Part shown: one piece after another, positions 27,140 through 39,609 of the stretch
Layout: the number at the start of each line of letters is the position of its first letter
How positions within the stretch are numbered: the stretch's first letter is position 1
DNA from: Peronospora farinosa
Lineage: Eukaryota; Oomycota; Peronosporomycetes; Peronosporales; Peronosporaceae
Direction: 5' to 3'
DNA length: 64,000 bases
NCBI GenBank assembly: GCA_947646735.1
Contig: CANTFK010000222.1
Location: 1 to 64,000 of the forward strand
Notes under the pieces: model-generated
Databases searched by the model: none
Seen by the model: the letters and a program-made list of their open reading frames with translations, nothing else
What the model was told of the DNA's origin: nothing
Position numbers and translations under genes: made by a program

Positions 27140-30100
27140 GAAGATGATCGGGTGGTTCTCACTTGTAAGTTAGCGAAGCCACTGACGAGGCCCCGATGGG
27201 GGCGAAAACGTGTCGGCCACACGTCATTATACACGTCATTTATGTTAGCGTTATTCTTACTCTATAACAAGGTATGAGCTCAAACGGCTTCATTTGGTAA
27301 CTGCAATGTACGCTGGGATGTGCGCCAGGGCTGATCGTGCATGATATTGCGAAAGGTATCTTCGAGTATGATAAAGTGAATTGCATGAACGCACGGCGTC
27401 ACGCAGCTGCTATTTACGTTCGCGAATGGGACTACCAAGCTCTGCAACAGAAAGGGAGTCAAGTGAAGTGGTGACTGATGTGTTAGTGGTCAAGAGGAAG
27501 GGAGAGCTACGGACAAGCTCAACGGCGAATGCAAGATGTCAAGACGTGACATGGTGATGGGTAATGGGGGAGCCAGGATACCTGCGCATGTGGCAAGCTC
27601 CAAAAGTAACTTTGGTGATGCTATGCGTAGCAGTCACAAACGAGGGGTAGCCAGGATACCTGACAAGAGAGGCAGCACAGACGCTGGCCGGAGCACAGGT
27701 GACAAACCGCAAGGAAAGCCCTGCATTGAACGCAGTGCAGCACGAAAGATACATGCTTAAGCGCGCTTCGTCTCATGTTGTCGAGGGGGAGTGTTGTAAA
27801 GTGCAAGTTGCGCTTGGTATTGACTCCAGAGCTTCAACCTACGCTAGGATATATGGAATGTGGTATAGGCTTCTAGTTTCTTCTATGGATGCGATAGATC
27901 TTAAATAGGAAGATGATCGGGTGGTTCTCACTTGTAAGTTAGCGAAGCCACTGACGAGGCCCCGATGGGGGCGAAAACGTGTCGGCCACACGTCATTATA
28001 CACGTCATTTATGTTAGCGTTATTCTTACTCTATAACAAGGTATGAGCTCAAACGGCTTCATTTGGTAACTGCAATGTACGCTGGGATGTGCGCCAGGGC
28101 TGATCGTGCATGATATTGCGAAAGGTATCTTCGAGTATGATAAAGTGAATTGCATGAACGCACGGCGTCACGCAGCTGCTATTTACGTTCGCGAATGGGA
28201 CTACCAAGCTCTGCAACAGAAAGATGAGTCAAGTGAAGTGGTGACTGATGTGTTAGTGGTCAAGAGGAAGGGAGAGCTACGGACAAGCTCAACGGCGACT
28301 GCAAGATGTCAAGACGTGACATGGTGATGGGTAATGGGAGAGCCAGGATACCTGCGCATGTGGCAAGCTCCAAAAGTAACTTTGGTGATGCTATGCGTAG
28401 CAGTCACAAACGAGGGGTAGCCAGGATACCTGACAAGAGAGGAAGCACAGACGCTGGCCGGAGCACAGGTGACAAACCGCAAGGAAAGCCCTGCATTGAA
28501 CGCAGTGCAGCACGAAAGATACATGCTTAAGCGCGCTTCGTCTCATGTTGTCGAGGGGGAGTGTTGTAAAGTGCAAGTTGCGCTTGGTATTGACTCCAGA
28601 GCTTCAACCTACGCTAGGATATATGGAATGTGGTATAGGCTTCTAGTTTCTTCTATGGATGCGATAGATCTTAAATAGGAAGATGATCGGGTGGTTCTCA
28701 CTTGTAAGTTAGCGAAGCCACTGACGAGGCCCCGATGGGGGCGAAAACGTGTCTGCCACACGTCATTATACACGTCATTTATGTTAGCGTTATTCTTACT
28801 CTATAACAAGGTATGAGCTCAAACGGCTTCATTTGGTAACTGCAATGTACGCTGGGATGTGCGCCAGGGCTGATCGTGCATGATATTGCGAAAGGTATCT
28901 TCGAGTATGATAAATGGAATCGCATGAACGCACGGCGTCACGCAGCTGCTATTTACGTTCGCGAATGGGACTACCAAGCTCTGCAACAGAAAGGGAGTCA
29001 AGTGAAGTGGTGACTGATGTGTTAGTGGTCAAGAGGAAGGGAGAGCTACGGACAAGCTCAACGGCGACTGCAAGATGTCAAGACGTGACATGGTGATGGG
29101 TAATGGGAGAGCCAGGATACCTGCGCATGTGGCAAGCTCCAAAAGTAACTTTGGTGATGCTATGCGTAGCAGTCACAAACGAGGGGTAGCCAGGATACCT
29201 GACAAGAGAGGAAGCACAGACGCTGGCCGGAGCACAGGTGGCAAACCGCAAGGAAAGCCCTGCATTGAACGCAGTGCAGCACGAAAGATACATGCTTAAG
29301 CGCGCTTTGTCTCATGTTGTCGAGGGGGAGTGTTGTAAAGTGCAAGTTGCACTTGGTATTGACTCCAGAGCTTCAACCTACGCTAATATATATGGAATGT
29401 GGTAGAGGCTTCTAGTTTCTTCTATGGATGCGATAGATCTTAAATAGGAAGATGATCGGGTGGTTCTCACTTGTAAGTTAGCGAAGCCACTGACGAGGCC
29501 CCGATGGGGGCGAAAACGTGTCGGCCACACGTCATTATACACGTCATTTATGTTAGCCTTATTCTTACTCTATAACAAGGTATGAGCTCAAACGGCTTGA
29601 TTTGGTAACTGCAATGTACGCTGGGATGTGCGCCAGGGCTGATCGTGCATGATATTGCGAAAGGTATCTTCGAGTATGATAAAGTGAATTGCATGAACGC
29701 ACGGCGTCACGCAGCTGCTATTTACGTTCGCGAATGGGACTACCAAGCTCTGCAACAGAAAGATGAGTCAAGTGAAGTGGTGACTGATGTGTTAGTGGTC
29801 AAGAGGAAGGGAGAGCTACGGACAAGCTCAACGGCGACTGCAAGATGTCAAGACGTGACATGGTGATGGGTAATGGGAGAGCCAGGATACCTGCGCATGT
29901 GGCAAGCTCCAAAAGTAACTTTGGTGATGCTATGCGTAGCAGTCACAAACGAGGGGTAGCCAGGATACCTGACAAGAGAGGAAGCACAGACGCTGGCCGG
30001 AGCACAGGTGGCAAACCGCAAGGAAAGCCCTGCATTGAACGCAGTGCAGCACGAAAGATACATGCTTAAGCGCGCTTTGTCTCATGTTGTCGAGGGGGAG

Positions 30101-33100
30101 TGTTGTAAAGTGCAAGTTGCACTTGGTATTGACTCCAGAGCTTCAACCTACGCTAATATATATGGAATGTGGTAGAGGCTTCTAGTTTCTTCTATGGATG
30201 CGATAGATCTTAAATAGGAAGATGATCGGGTGGTTCTCACTTGTAAGTTAGCGAAGCCACTGACGAGGCCCCGATGGGGGCGAAAACGTGTCGGCCACAC
30301 GTCATTATACACGTCATTTATGTTAGCGTTATTCTTACTCTATAACAAGGTATGAGCTCAAACGGCTTCATTTGGTAACTGCAATGTACGCTGGGATGTG
30401 CGCCAGGGCTGATCGTGCATGATATTGCGAAAGGTATCTTCGAGTATGATAAAGTGAATTGCATGAACGCACGGCGTCACGCAGCTGCTATTTACGTTCG
30501 CGAATGGGACTACCAAGCTCTGCAACAGAAAGAGGAGTCAAGTGAAGAGGTGACTGATGTGTTAGTGGTCAAGAGGAAGGGAGAGCTACGGACAAGCTCA
30601 ACGGCGACTGCAAGATGTCAAGACGTGACATGGTGATGGCAATGGGGGAGCCAGGATACCTGCGCATGTGGCAAGCTCCAAAAGTAACTTTGGTGATGCT
30701 ATGCGTAGCGGTCACAAACGAGGGGTAGCCGGATACCTGACAAGAGAGGCAGCACAGACGCTGGCCGGAGCACAGGTGGCAAACCTCAAGGAAAGCCCTG
30801 CATTGAACGCAGTGCAGCACGAAAGATACATGCTTAAGCGCGCTTTGTCTCATGTTGTCGAGGGGGAGTGTTGTAAAGTGCAAGTTGCACTTGGTATTGA
30901 CTCCAGAGCTTCAACCTACGCTAATATATATGGAATGTGGTAGAGGCTTCTAGTTTCTTCTATGGATGCGATAGATCTTAAATAGGAAGATGATCGGGTG
31001 GTTCTCACTTGTAAGTTAGCGAAGCCATTGACGAGGCCCCGATGGGGGCCAAAACGCGTCTGTCACGCGTCATTATACACGTCATTTATGTTAGCTTTAT
31101 TCTTACTCTATAACAAGGTATGAGCTCAAACGGCATGATTTAGTAACTGCGTTGTATGCTGGGATGTGCGCCAGGGCTGATCGTGCATGATATTGCGAAA
31201 GGTATCTTCGAGTATGATAAATGGAATCGCATGAACGCACGGCGACACGCAGCTGCTATTTACGTTCGCGAATGGGACTACCAAGCTCTGCAACAGAAAG
31301 AGGAGTCAAGTGAAGTGGTGACTGATGTGTTAGTGGTCAAGAGGAAGGGAGAGCTACGAACAAGCTCAACGGCGACTGCAAGATGTCAAGACGTGACATG
31401 GTGATGGCAATGGGGGAGCCAGGATACCTGCGCAGGTGGCAAGCTCCAAAAGTAACTTTGGTGATGCTATGCGTAGCAGTCACAAACGAGGGGTAGCCGG
31501 ATACCTGACAAGAGAGGCAGCACAGACGCTGGCCGGAGCACAGGTGGCAAACCGCAAGGAAAGCCCTGCATTGAAGGCAGTGCAGCACGAAAGATACATG
31601 CTTAAGCGCGCTTTGTCTCATGTTGTCGAGGGGGAGTGTTGTAAAGTGCAAGTTGCACTTGGTATTGACTCCAGAGCTTCAACCTACGCTAGGATATATG
31701 GAATGTGGTAGAGGCTTCTAGTTTCTTCTATGGATGCGATAGATCTTAAATAGGAAGATGATCGGGTGGTTCTCACTTGTAAGTTAGCGAAGCCACTGAC
31801 GAGGCCCCGATGGGGGCCAAAACGCGTCTGTCACGCGTCATTATACACGTCATTTATGTTAGCTTTATTCTTACTCTCTAAAAGGTTATGTACTCAAATG
31901 GCTTGATTCAGTAACTGCGTTGTACGCTGAGATGTGCGCCAGGGCTGATCGTGCATGATATTGCGAAAGGTATCTTCGAGTATGATAAAGCGAATCGCAT
32001 GAACGCACGACGACACGCAGCTGCTATTTACGTTCGCGAATGGGACTACCAAGCTCTGCAACAGAAAGAGGAGTCAAGTGAAGAGGTGACTGATGTGTTA
32101 GTGGTCAAGAGGAAGGGAGAGCTACGGACAAGCTCAACGGCGAATGCAAGATGTCAAGACGTGACATGGTGATGGGTAATGGGGGAGCTAGGATACCTGC
32201 GCATGTGGCAAGCTCCAAAAGTAACTTTGGTGATGCTATGCGTAGCGGTCACAAAGGAGGGGTAGCCGGATACCTGACAAGAGAGGCAGCACAGACGCTG
32301 GCCGGAGCACAGGTGGCAAACCTCAAGGAAAGCCCTGCATTGAACACAGTGCAGCACGAAAGATACATGCTTAAGCGCGCTTCGTCTCATGTTGTCGAGG
32401 GGGAGTGTTGTAAAGTGCAAGTTGCACTTGGTATTGACTCCAGAGCTTCAACCTACGCTAATATATATGGAATGTGGTAGAGGCTTCTAGTTTCTTCTAT
32501 GGATGCGATAGATCTTAAATAGGAAGATGATCGGGTGGTTCTCACTTGTAAGTTAGCGAAGCCACTGACGAGGCCCCGATGGGGGCGAAAACGTGTCTGC
32601 CACACGTCATTATACACGTCATTTATGTTAGCTTTATTCTTACTCTATAACAAGGTATGAGCTCAAACGGCTTGATTTGGTAACTGCAATGTACGCTGGG
32701 ATGTGCGCCAGGGCTGATGGTGCATGATATTGCGAAAGGTATCTTCGAGTATGATAAATGGAATCGCATGAACGCACGGCGACACGCAGCTGCTATTTAC
32801 GTTCGCGAATGGGACTACCAAGCTCTGCAACAGAAAGAGGAGTCAAGTGAAGTGGTGACTGATGTGTTAGTGGTCAAGAGGAAGGGAGAGCTACGGACAA
32901 GCTCAACGGCGAATGCAAGATGTCAAGACGTGACATGGTGATGGGTAATGGGGGAGCTAGGATACCTGCGCATGTGGCAAGCTCCAAAAGTAACTTTGGT
33001 GATGCTATGCGTAGCGGTCACAAACGAGGGGTAGCCAGGATACCTGACAAGAGAGGCAGCACAGACGCTGGCCGGAGCACAGGTGGCAAACCTCAAGGAA

Positions 33101-36100
33101 AGCCCTGCATTGAACGCAGTGCAGCACGAAAGATACATGCTTAAGCGCGCTTTGTCTCATGTTGTCGAGGGGGAGTGTTGTAAAGTGCAAGTTGCACTTG
33201 GTATTGACTCCAGAGCTTCAACCTACGCTAATATATATGGAATGTGGTAGAGGCTTCTAGTTTCTTCTATGGATGCGATAGATCTTAAATAGGAAGATGA
33301 TCGGGTGGTTCTCACTTGTAAGTTAGCGAAGCCACTGACGAGGCCCCGATGGGGGCGAAAACGTGTCTGCCACACGTCATTATACACGTCATTTATGTTA
33401 GCTTTATTCTTACTCTATAACAAGGTATGAGCTCAAACGGCTTGATTTGGTAACTGCAATGTACGCTGGGATGTGCGCCAGGGCTGATGGTGCATGATAT
33501 TGCGAAAGGTATCTTCGAGTATGATAAATGGAATCGCATGAACGCACGGCGACACGCAGCTGCTATTTACGTTCGCGAATGGGACTACCAAGCTCTGCAA
33601 CAGAAAGAGGAGTCAAGTGAAGAGGTGACTGATGTGTTAGTGGTCAAGAGGAAGGGAGAGCTACGGACAAGCTCAACGGCGAATGCAAGATGTCAAGACG
33701 TGACATGGTGATGGGTAATGGGGGAGCTAGGATACCTGCGCATGTGGCAAGCTCCAAAAGTAACTTTGGTGATGCTATGCGTAGCGGTCACAAACGAGGG
33801 GTAGCCAGGATACCTGACAAGAGAGGCAGCACAGACGCTGGCCGGAGCACAGGTGGCAAACCTCAAGGAAAGCCCTGCATTGAACGCAGTGCAGCACGAA
33901 AGATACATGCTTAAGCGCGCTTTGTCTCATGTTGTCGAGGGGGAGTGTTGTAAAGTGCAAGTTGCACTTGGTATTGACTCCAGAGCTTCAACCTACGCTA
34001 ATATATATGGAATGTGGTAGAGGCTTCTAGTTTCTTCTATGGATGCGATAGATCTTAAATAGGAAGATGATCGGGTGGTTCTCACTTGTAAGTTAGCGAA
34101 GCCACTGACGAGGCCCCGATGGGGGCGAAAACGTGTCTGCCACACGTCATTATACACGTCATTTATGTTAGCTTTATTCTTACTCTATAACAAGGTATGA
34201 GCTCAAACGGCTTGATTTGGTAACTGCAATGTACGCTGGGATGTGCGCCAGGGCTGATGGTGCATGATATTGCGAAAGGTATCTTCGAGTATGATAAAGC
34301 GAATCGCATGAACGCACGGCGACACGCAGCTGCTATTTACGTTCGCGAATGGGACTACCAAGCTCTGCAACAGAAAGAGGAGTCAAGTGAAGAGGTGACT
34401 GATGTGTTAGTGGTCAAGAGGAAGGGAGAGCTACGGACAAGCTCAACGGCGACTGCAAGATGTCAAGACGTGACATGGTGATGGGTAATGGGGGAGCCAG
34501 GATACCTGCGCAGGTGGCAAGCTCCAAAAGTAACTTTGGTGATGCTATGCGTAGCAGTCACAAACGAGGGGTAGCCAGGATACCTGACAAGAGAGGCAGC
34601 ACAGACGCTGGCCGGAGCACAGGTGACAAACCGCAAGGAAAGCCCTGCATTGAACGCAGTGCAGCACGAAAGATACATGCTTAAGCGCGCTTCGTCTCAT
34701 GTTGTCGAGGGGGAGTGTTGTAAAGTGCAAGTTGCACTTGGTATTGACTCCAGAGCTTCAACCTACGCTAATATATATGGAATGTGGTAGAGGCTTCTAG
34801 TTTCTTCTATGGATGCGATAGATCTTAAATAGAAAGATGATCGGGTGGTTCTCACTTGTAAGTTAGCGAAGCCACTGACGAGGCCCCGATGGGGGCGAAA
34901 ACGTGTCTGCCACACGTCATTATACACGTCATTTATGTTAGCTTTATTCTTACTCTATAACAAGGTATGAGCTCAAACGGCTTGATTTGGTAACTGCAAT
35001 GTACGCTGGGATGTGCGACAGGGCTGATCGTGCATGATATTGCGAAAGGTATCTTCGAGTATGATAAAGCGAATCGCATGAACGCACGACGACACGCAGC
35101 TGCTATTTACGTTCGCGAATGGGACTACCAAGCTCTGCAACAGAAAGAGGAGTCAAGTGAAGAGGTGACTGATGTGTTAGTGGTCAAGAGGAAGGGAGAG
35201 CTACGGACAAGCTCAACGGCGAATGCAAGATGTCAAGACGTGACATGGTGATGGGTAATGGGGGAGCTAGGATACCTGCGCATGTGGCAAGCTCCAAAAG
35301 TAACTTTGGTGATGCTATGCGTAGCGGTCACAAAGGAGGGGTAGCCGGATACCTGACAAGAGAGGCAGCACAGACGCTGGCCGGAGCACAGGTGGCAAAC
35401 CTCAAGGAAAGCCCTGCATTGAACACAGTGCAGCACGAAAGATACATGCTTAAGCGCGCTTTGTCTCATGTTGTCGAGGGGGAGTGTTGTAAAGTGCAAG
35501 TTGCACTTGGTATTGACTCCAGAGCTTCAACCTACGCTAATATATATGGAATGTGGTAGAGGCTTCTAGTTTCTTCTATGGATGCGATAGATCTTAAATA
35601 GGAAGATGATCGGGTGGTTCTCACTTGTAAGTTAGCGAAGCCACTGACGAGGCCCCGATGGGGGCGAAAACGTGTCTGCCACACGTCATTATACACGTCA
35701 TTTATGTTAGCTTTATTCTTACTCTATAACAAGGTATGAGCTCAAACGGCTTGATTTGGTAACTGCAATGTACGCTGGGATGTGCGCCAGGGCTGATGGT
35801 GCATGATATTGCGAAAGGTATCTTCGAGTATGATAAATGGAATCGCATGAACGCACGGCGACACGCAGCTGCTATTTACGTTCGCGAATGGGACTACCAA
35901 GCTCTGCAACAGAAAGAGGAGTCAAGTGAAGAGGTGACTGATGTGTTAGTGGTCAAGAGGAAGGGAGAGCTACGGACAAGCTCAACGGCGAATGCAAGAT
36001 GTCAAGACGTGACATGGTGATGGGTAATGGGGGAGCTAGGATACCTGCGCATGTGGCAAGCTCCAAAAGTAACTTTGGTGATGCTATGCGTAGCGGTCAC

Positions 36101-39100
36101 AAACGAGGGGTAGCCAGGATACCTGACAAGAGAGGCAGCACAGACGCTGGCCGGAGCACAGGTGGCAAACCTCAAGGAAAGCCCTGCATTGAACGCAGTG
36201 CAGCACGAAAGATACATGCTTAAGCGCGCTTTGTCTCATGTTGTCGAGGGGGAGTGTTGTAAAGTGCAAGTTGCACTTGGTATTGACTCCAGAGCTTCAA
36301 CCTACGCTAATATATATGGAATGTGGTAGAGGCTTCTAGTTTCTTCTATGGATGCGATAGATCTTAAATAGGAAGATGATCGGGTGGTTCTCACTTGTAA
36401 GTTAGCGAAGCCACTGACGAGGCCCCGATGGGGGGCGAAAACGTGTCTGCCACACGTCATTATACACGTCATTTATGTTAGCTTTATTCTTACTCTATAA
36501 CAAGGTATGAGCTCAAACGGCTTGATTTGGTAACTGCAATGTACGCTGGGATGTGCGCCAGGGCTGATGGTGCATGATATTGCGAAAGGTATCTTCGAGT
36601 ATGATAAAGCGAATCGCATGAACGCACGGCGACACGCAGCTGCTATTTACGTTCGCGAATGGGACTACCAAGCTCTGCAACAGAAAGAGGAGTCAAGTGA
36701 AGAGGTGACTGATGTGTTAGTGGTCAAGAGGAAGGGAGAGCTACGGACAAGCTCAACGGCGACTGCAAGATGTCAAGACGTGACATGGTGATGGGTAATG
36801 GGGGAGCCAGGATACCTGCGCAGGTGGCAAGCTCCAAAAGTAACTTTGGTGATGCTATGCGTAGCGGTCACAAACGAGGGGTAGCCAGGATACCTGACAA
36901 GAGAGGCAGCACAGACGCTGGCCGGAGCACAGGTGACAAACCGCAAGGAAAGCCCTGCATTGAACGCAGTGCAGCACGAAAGATACATGCTTAAGCGCGC
37001 TTCGTCTCATGTTGTCGAGGGGGAGTGTTGTAAAGTGCAAGTTGCGCTTGGTATTGACTCCAGAGCTTCAACCTACGCTAAGATATATGGAATGTGGTAG
37101 AGGCTTCTAGTTTCTTCTATGGATGCAATAGAGCTTAAAAAGGAAGATGATCGGGTTGTTCTCACTTATAAGTTGGCGAAGCCACTGACGAGGCCCCGAT
37201 GGGGGCCAAAACGCGTCTGTCACGCGTCATTATACACGTCATTTATGTTAGCTTTATTCTTACTCTCTAACAGGTTATGAGCTCAAACGACTTGATTTGG
37301 TAACTGCAATGTACGCTGGGATGTGCGCCAGGGCTGATGGTGCATGATATTGCGAAAGGTATCTTCGAGTATGATAAAGCGAATCGCATGAACGCACGGC
37401 GACACGCAGCTGCTATTTACGTTCGCGAATGGGACTACCAAGCTCTGCAACAGAAAGATGAGTCAAGTGAAGTGGTGACTGATGTGTTAGTGGTCAAGAG
37501 GAAGGGAGAGCTACGGACAAGCTCAACGGCGACTGCAAGATGTCAAGACGTGACATGGTGATGGGTAATGGGAGAGCCAGGATAAATGGCAAGCTCCAAA
37601 AGTAACTTTGGTGATGCTATGCGTAGCAGTCACAAACGAGGGGTAGCCAGGATACCTGACAAGAGAGGCAGCACAGACGCTGGCCGGAGCACAGGTGGCA
37701 AACCTCAAGGAAAGCCCTGCATTGAACGCAGTGCAGCACGAAAGATACATGCTTAAGCGCGCTTTGTCTCATGTTGTCGAGGGGGAGTGTTGTAAAGTGC
37801 AAGTTGCGCTTGGTATTGACTCCAGAGCTTCAACCTACGCTAGGATATATGGAATGTGGTAGAGGCTTCTAGTTTCTTCTATGGATGCGATAGAGCTTAA
37901 ATAGGAAGATGATCGGGTGGTTCTCACTTGTAAGTTGACAAAGCCACTGACGAGGCCCCGATGGGGGCCAAGACGCGTCTGTCACGCGTTATTATACACG
38001 TCATTTATGTTAGCCTTATTCTTACTATCTAACAGGTTATGTACTCAAACGTCTTGATTTGGTAACTGCAATGTACGCTGGGATGTGCGCCAGGGCTGAT
38101 GGTGCATGATATTGCGAAAGGTATCTTCGAGTATGATAAAGCGAATCGCATGAACGCACGGCGACACGCAGCTGCTATTTACGTTCGCGAATGGGACTAC
38201 CAAGCTCTGCAACAGAAAGATGAGTCAAGTGAAGTGGTGACTGATGTGTTAGTGGTCAAGAGGAAGGGAGAGCTACGGACAAGCTCAACGGCGACTGCAA
38301 GATGTCAAGACGTGACATGGTGATGGGTAATGGGAGAGCCAGGATACCTGCGCATGTGGCAAGCTCCAAAAGTAACTTTGGTGATGCTATGCGTAGCAGT
38401 CACAAACGAGGGGTAGCCAGGATACCTGACAAGAGAGGCAGCACAGACGCTGGCCGGAGCACAGGTGGCAAACCGCAAGGAAAGCCCTGCATTGAACGCA
38501 GTGCAGCACGAAAGATACATGCTTAAGCGCGCTTCGTCTCATGTTGTCGAGGGGGAGTGTTGTAAAGTGCAAGTTGCGCTTGGTATTGACTCCAGAGCTT
38601 CAACCTACGCTAAGATATATGGAATGTGGTAGAGGCTTCTAGTTTCTTCTATGGATGCAATAGAGCTTAAAAAGGAAGATGATCGGGTTGTTCTCACTTA
38701 TAAGTTGGCGAAGCCACTGACGAGGCCCCGATGGGGGCCAAAACGCGTCTGTCACGCGTCATTATACACGTCATTTATGTTAGCTTTATTCTTACTCTCT
38801 AACAGGTTATGAGCTCAAACGACTTGATTTGGTAACTGCAATGTACGCTGGGATGTGCGCCAGGGCTGATGGTGCATGATATTGCGAAAGGTATCTTCGA
38901 GTATGATAAAGCGAATCGCATGAACGCACGGCGACACGCAGCTGCTATTTACGTTCGCGAATGGGACTACCAAGCTCTGCAACAGAAAGAGGAGTCAAGT
39001 GAAGAGGTGACTGATGTGTTAGTGGTCAAGAGGAAGGGAGAGCTACGGACAAGCTCAACGGCGACTGCAAGATGTCAAGACGTGACATGGTGATGGGCAA

Positions 39101-39149
39101 TGGGAGAGCCAGGATACCTGCGCAGGTGGCAAGCTCCAAAAGTAACTTC

Positions 39150-39418
39150 GTAGTCCATTATAATTGTACATACGATCATGATTGAGCATAGAAGGTCGAC
39201 ATGTAGTCGTACCTCAACTTGGCCTGTAACATCCACAAACGATCGATCCCATAGTAAATCCAAGTAATTTTGACGATCAATTGATCGATCCTAAAAACCT
39301 GATCAAGCCCGTAGTATAACCAAATGTAAACCCATAATATCGATTCATGCCATGTACGTGGTCCACACTCCAATCGTTTTGCCATCGTTGATCAGAAATT
39401 TCGATCAACTTCACCACA
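39150..39418 (-). mobile_element. LTR-B fragment (U3 end) of a gypsy element, cut at the satellite edge
   Basis: Read on the minus strand it starts TGTGGTGAAG at 39418 and continues through GTGTGGACCAC. It aligns by eye with the plus-strand LTR at 62014-62300: shared blocks include the 'tattatggg' stretch, 'gatcgatcaa' and 'cgactacatgtc'. It is preceded on the minus strand by a purine-rich tract (GCAGGGGACGGC) typical of a polypurine tract next to a 3' LTR. Only about 270 bp remain; homology fades near 39190 and the satellite begins at 39149. Orientation agrees with the RT at 39.6-40.9 kb. Confidence 0.7.
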
Positions 39419-39609
39419 GCCGTCCCCTGCGCCGATCACCTTCATACAGTGTTAGTGTATCTGTGCATCTTTGGTCAAATTTTCTTCATCGTGATTTTAA
39501 CATGTCGCAATCACCATCCGGAACATCTGCGTTCCCTAATCTACTAAAAAATCGAAGGGAGACCTTCCGCGATCACTCTTCCATCTTCTGCCAGCTTTCT
39601 TGACTACAG

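Larger units (their letters stand above)
1..39149 (+). repeat. ~770-bp tandem satellite array, 51 anchored units
   Basis: Head-to-tail repeat filling 39 kb; it begins mid-unit at base 1, so it extends to the left. Using the gtg of 'gtgcatga' as anchor, units lie at 388, 1158, 1928, 2698, 3475, 4252, 5022, 5799, 6569, 7339, 8109, 8879, 9649, 10420, 11190, 11960, 12730, 13500, 14259, 15018, 15789, 16560, 17328, 18098, 18868, 19638, 20408, 21178, 21949, 22719, 23490, 24261, 25031, 25799, 26568, 27337, 28106, 28876, 29645, 30415, 31183, 31951, 32720, 33490, 34260, 35030, 35799, 36570, 37340, 38102 and 38872. Most spacings are 768-771. Exceptions are 777 (units 4-5, 5-6, 7-8), 759 (18-19, 19-20) and 762 (49-50). 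Units are nearly identical apart from scattered substitutions and 1-base indels. The last unit breaks off after 'ccaaaagtaactt'. I do not recognise the family. Small ORFs recur but are not frame-maintained. Confidence 0.98.

Noticed and set aside
1..39149. More than a hundred ORFs of 60-123 codons on both strands in the array
   Set aside because: They are the same few frames repeated by the satellite; indels and stops differ between units and minus-strand frames are shadows. Only two are listed as representatives.
1..39149. CRISPR or TAL-like repeat-domain array
   Set aside because: The period is 770 bp without spacers, units do not stay in one frame, and the variable triplet is not in a continuous protein.
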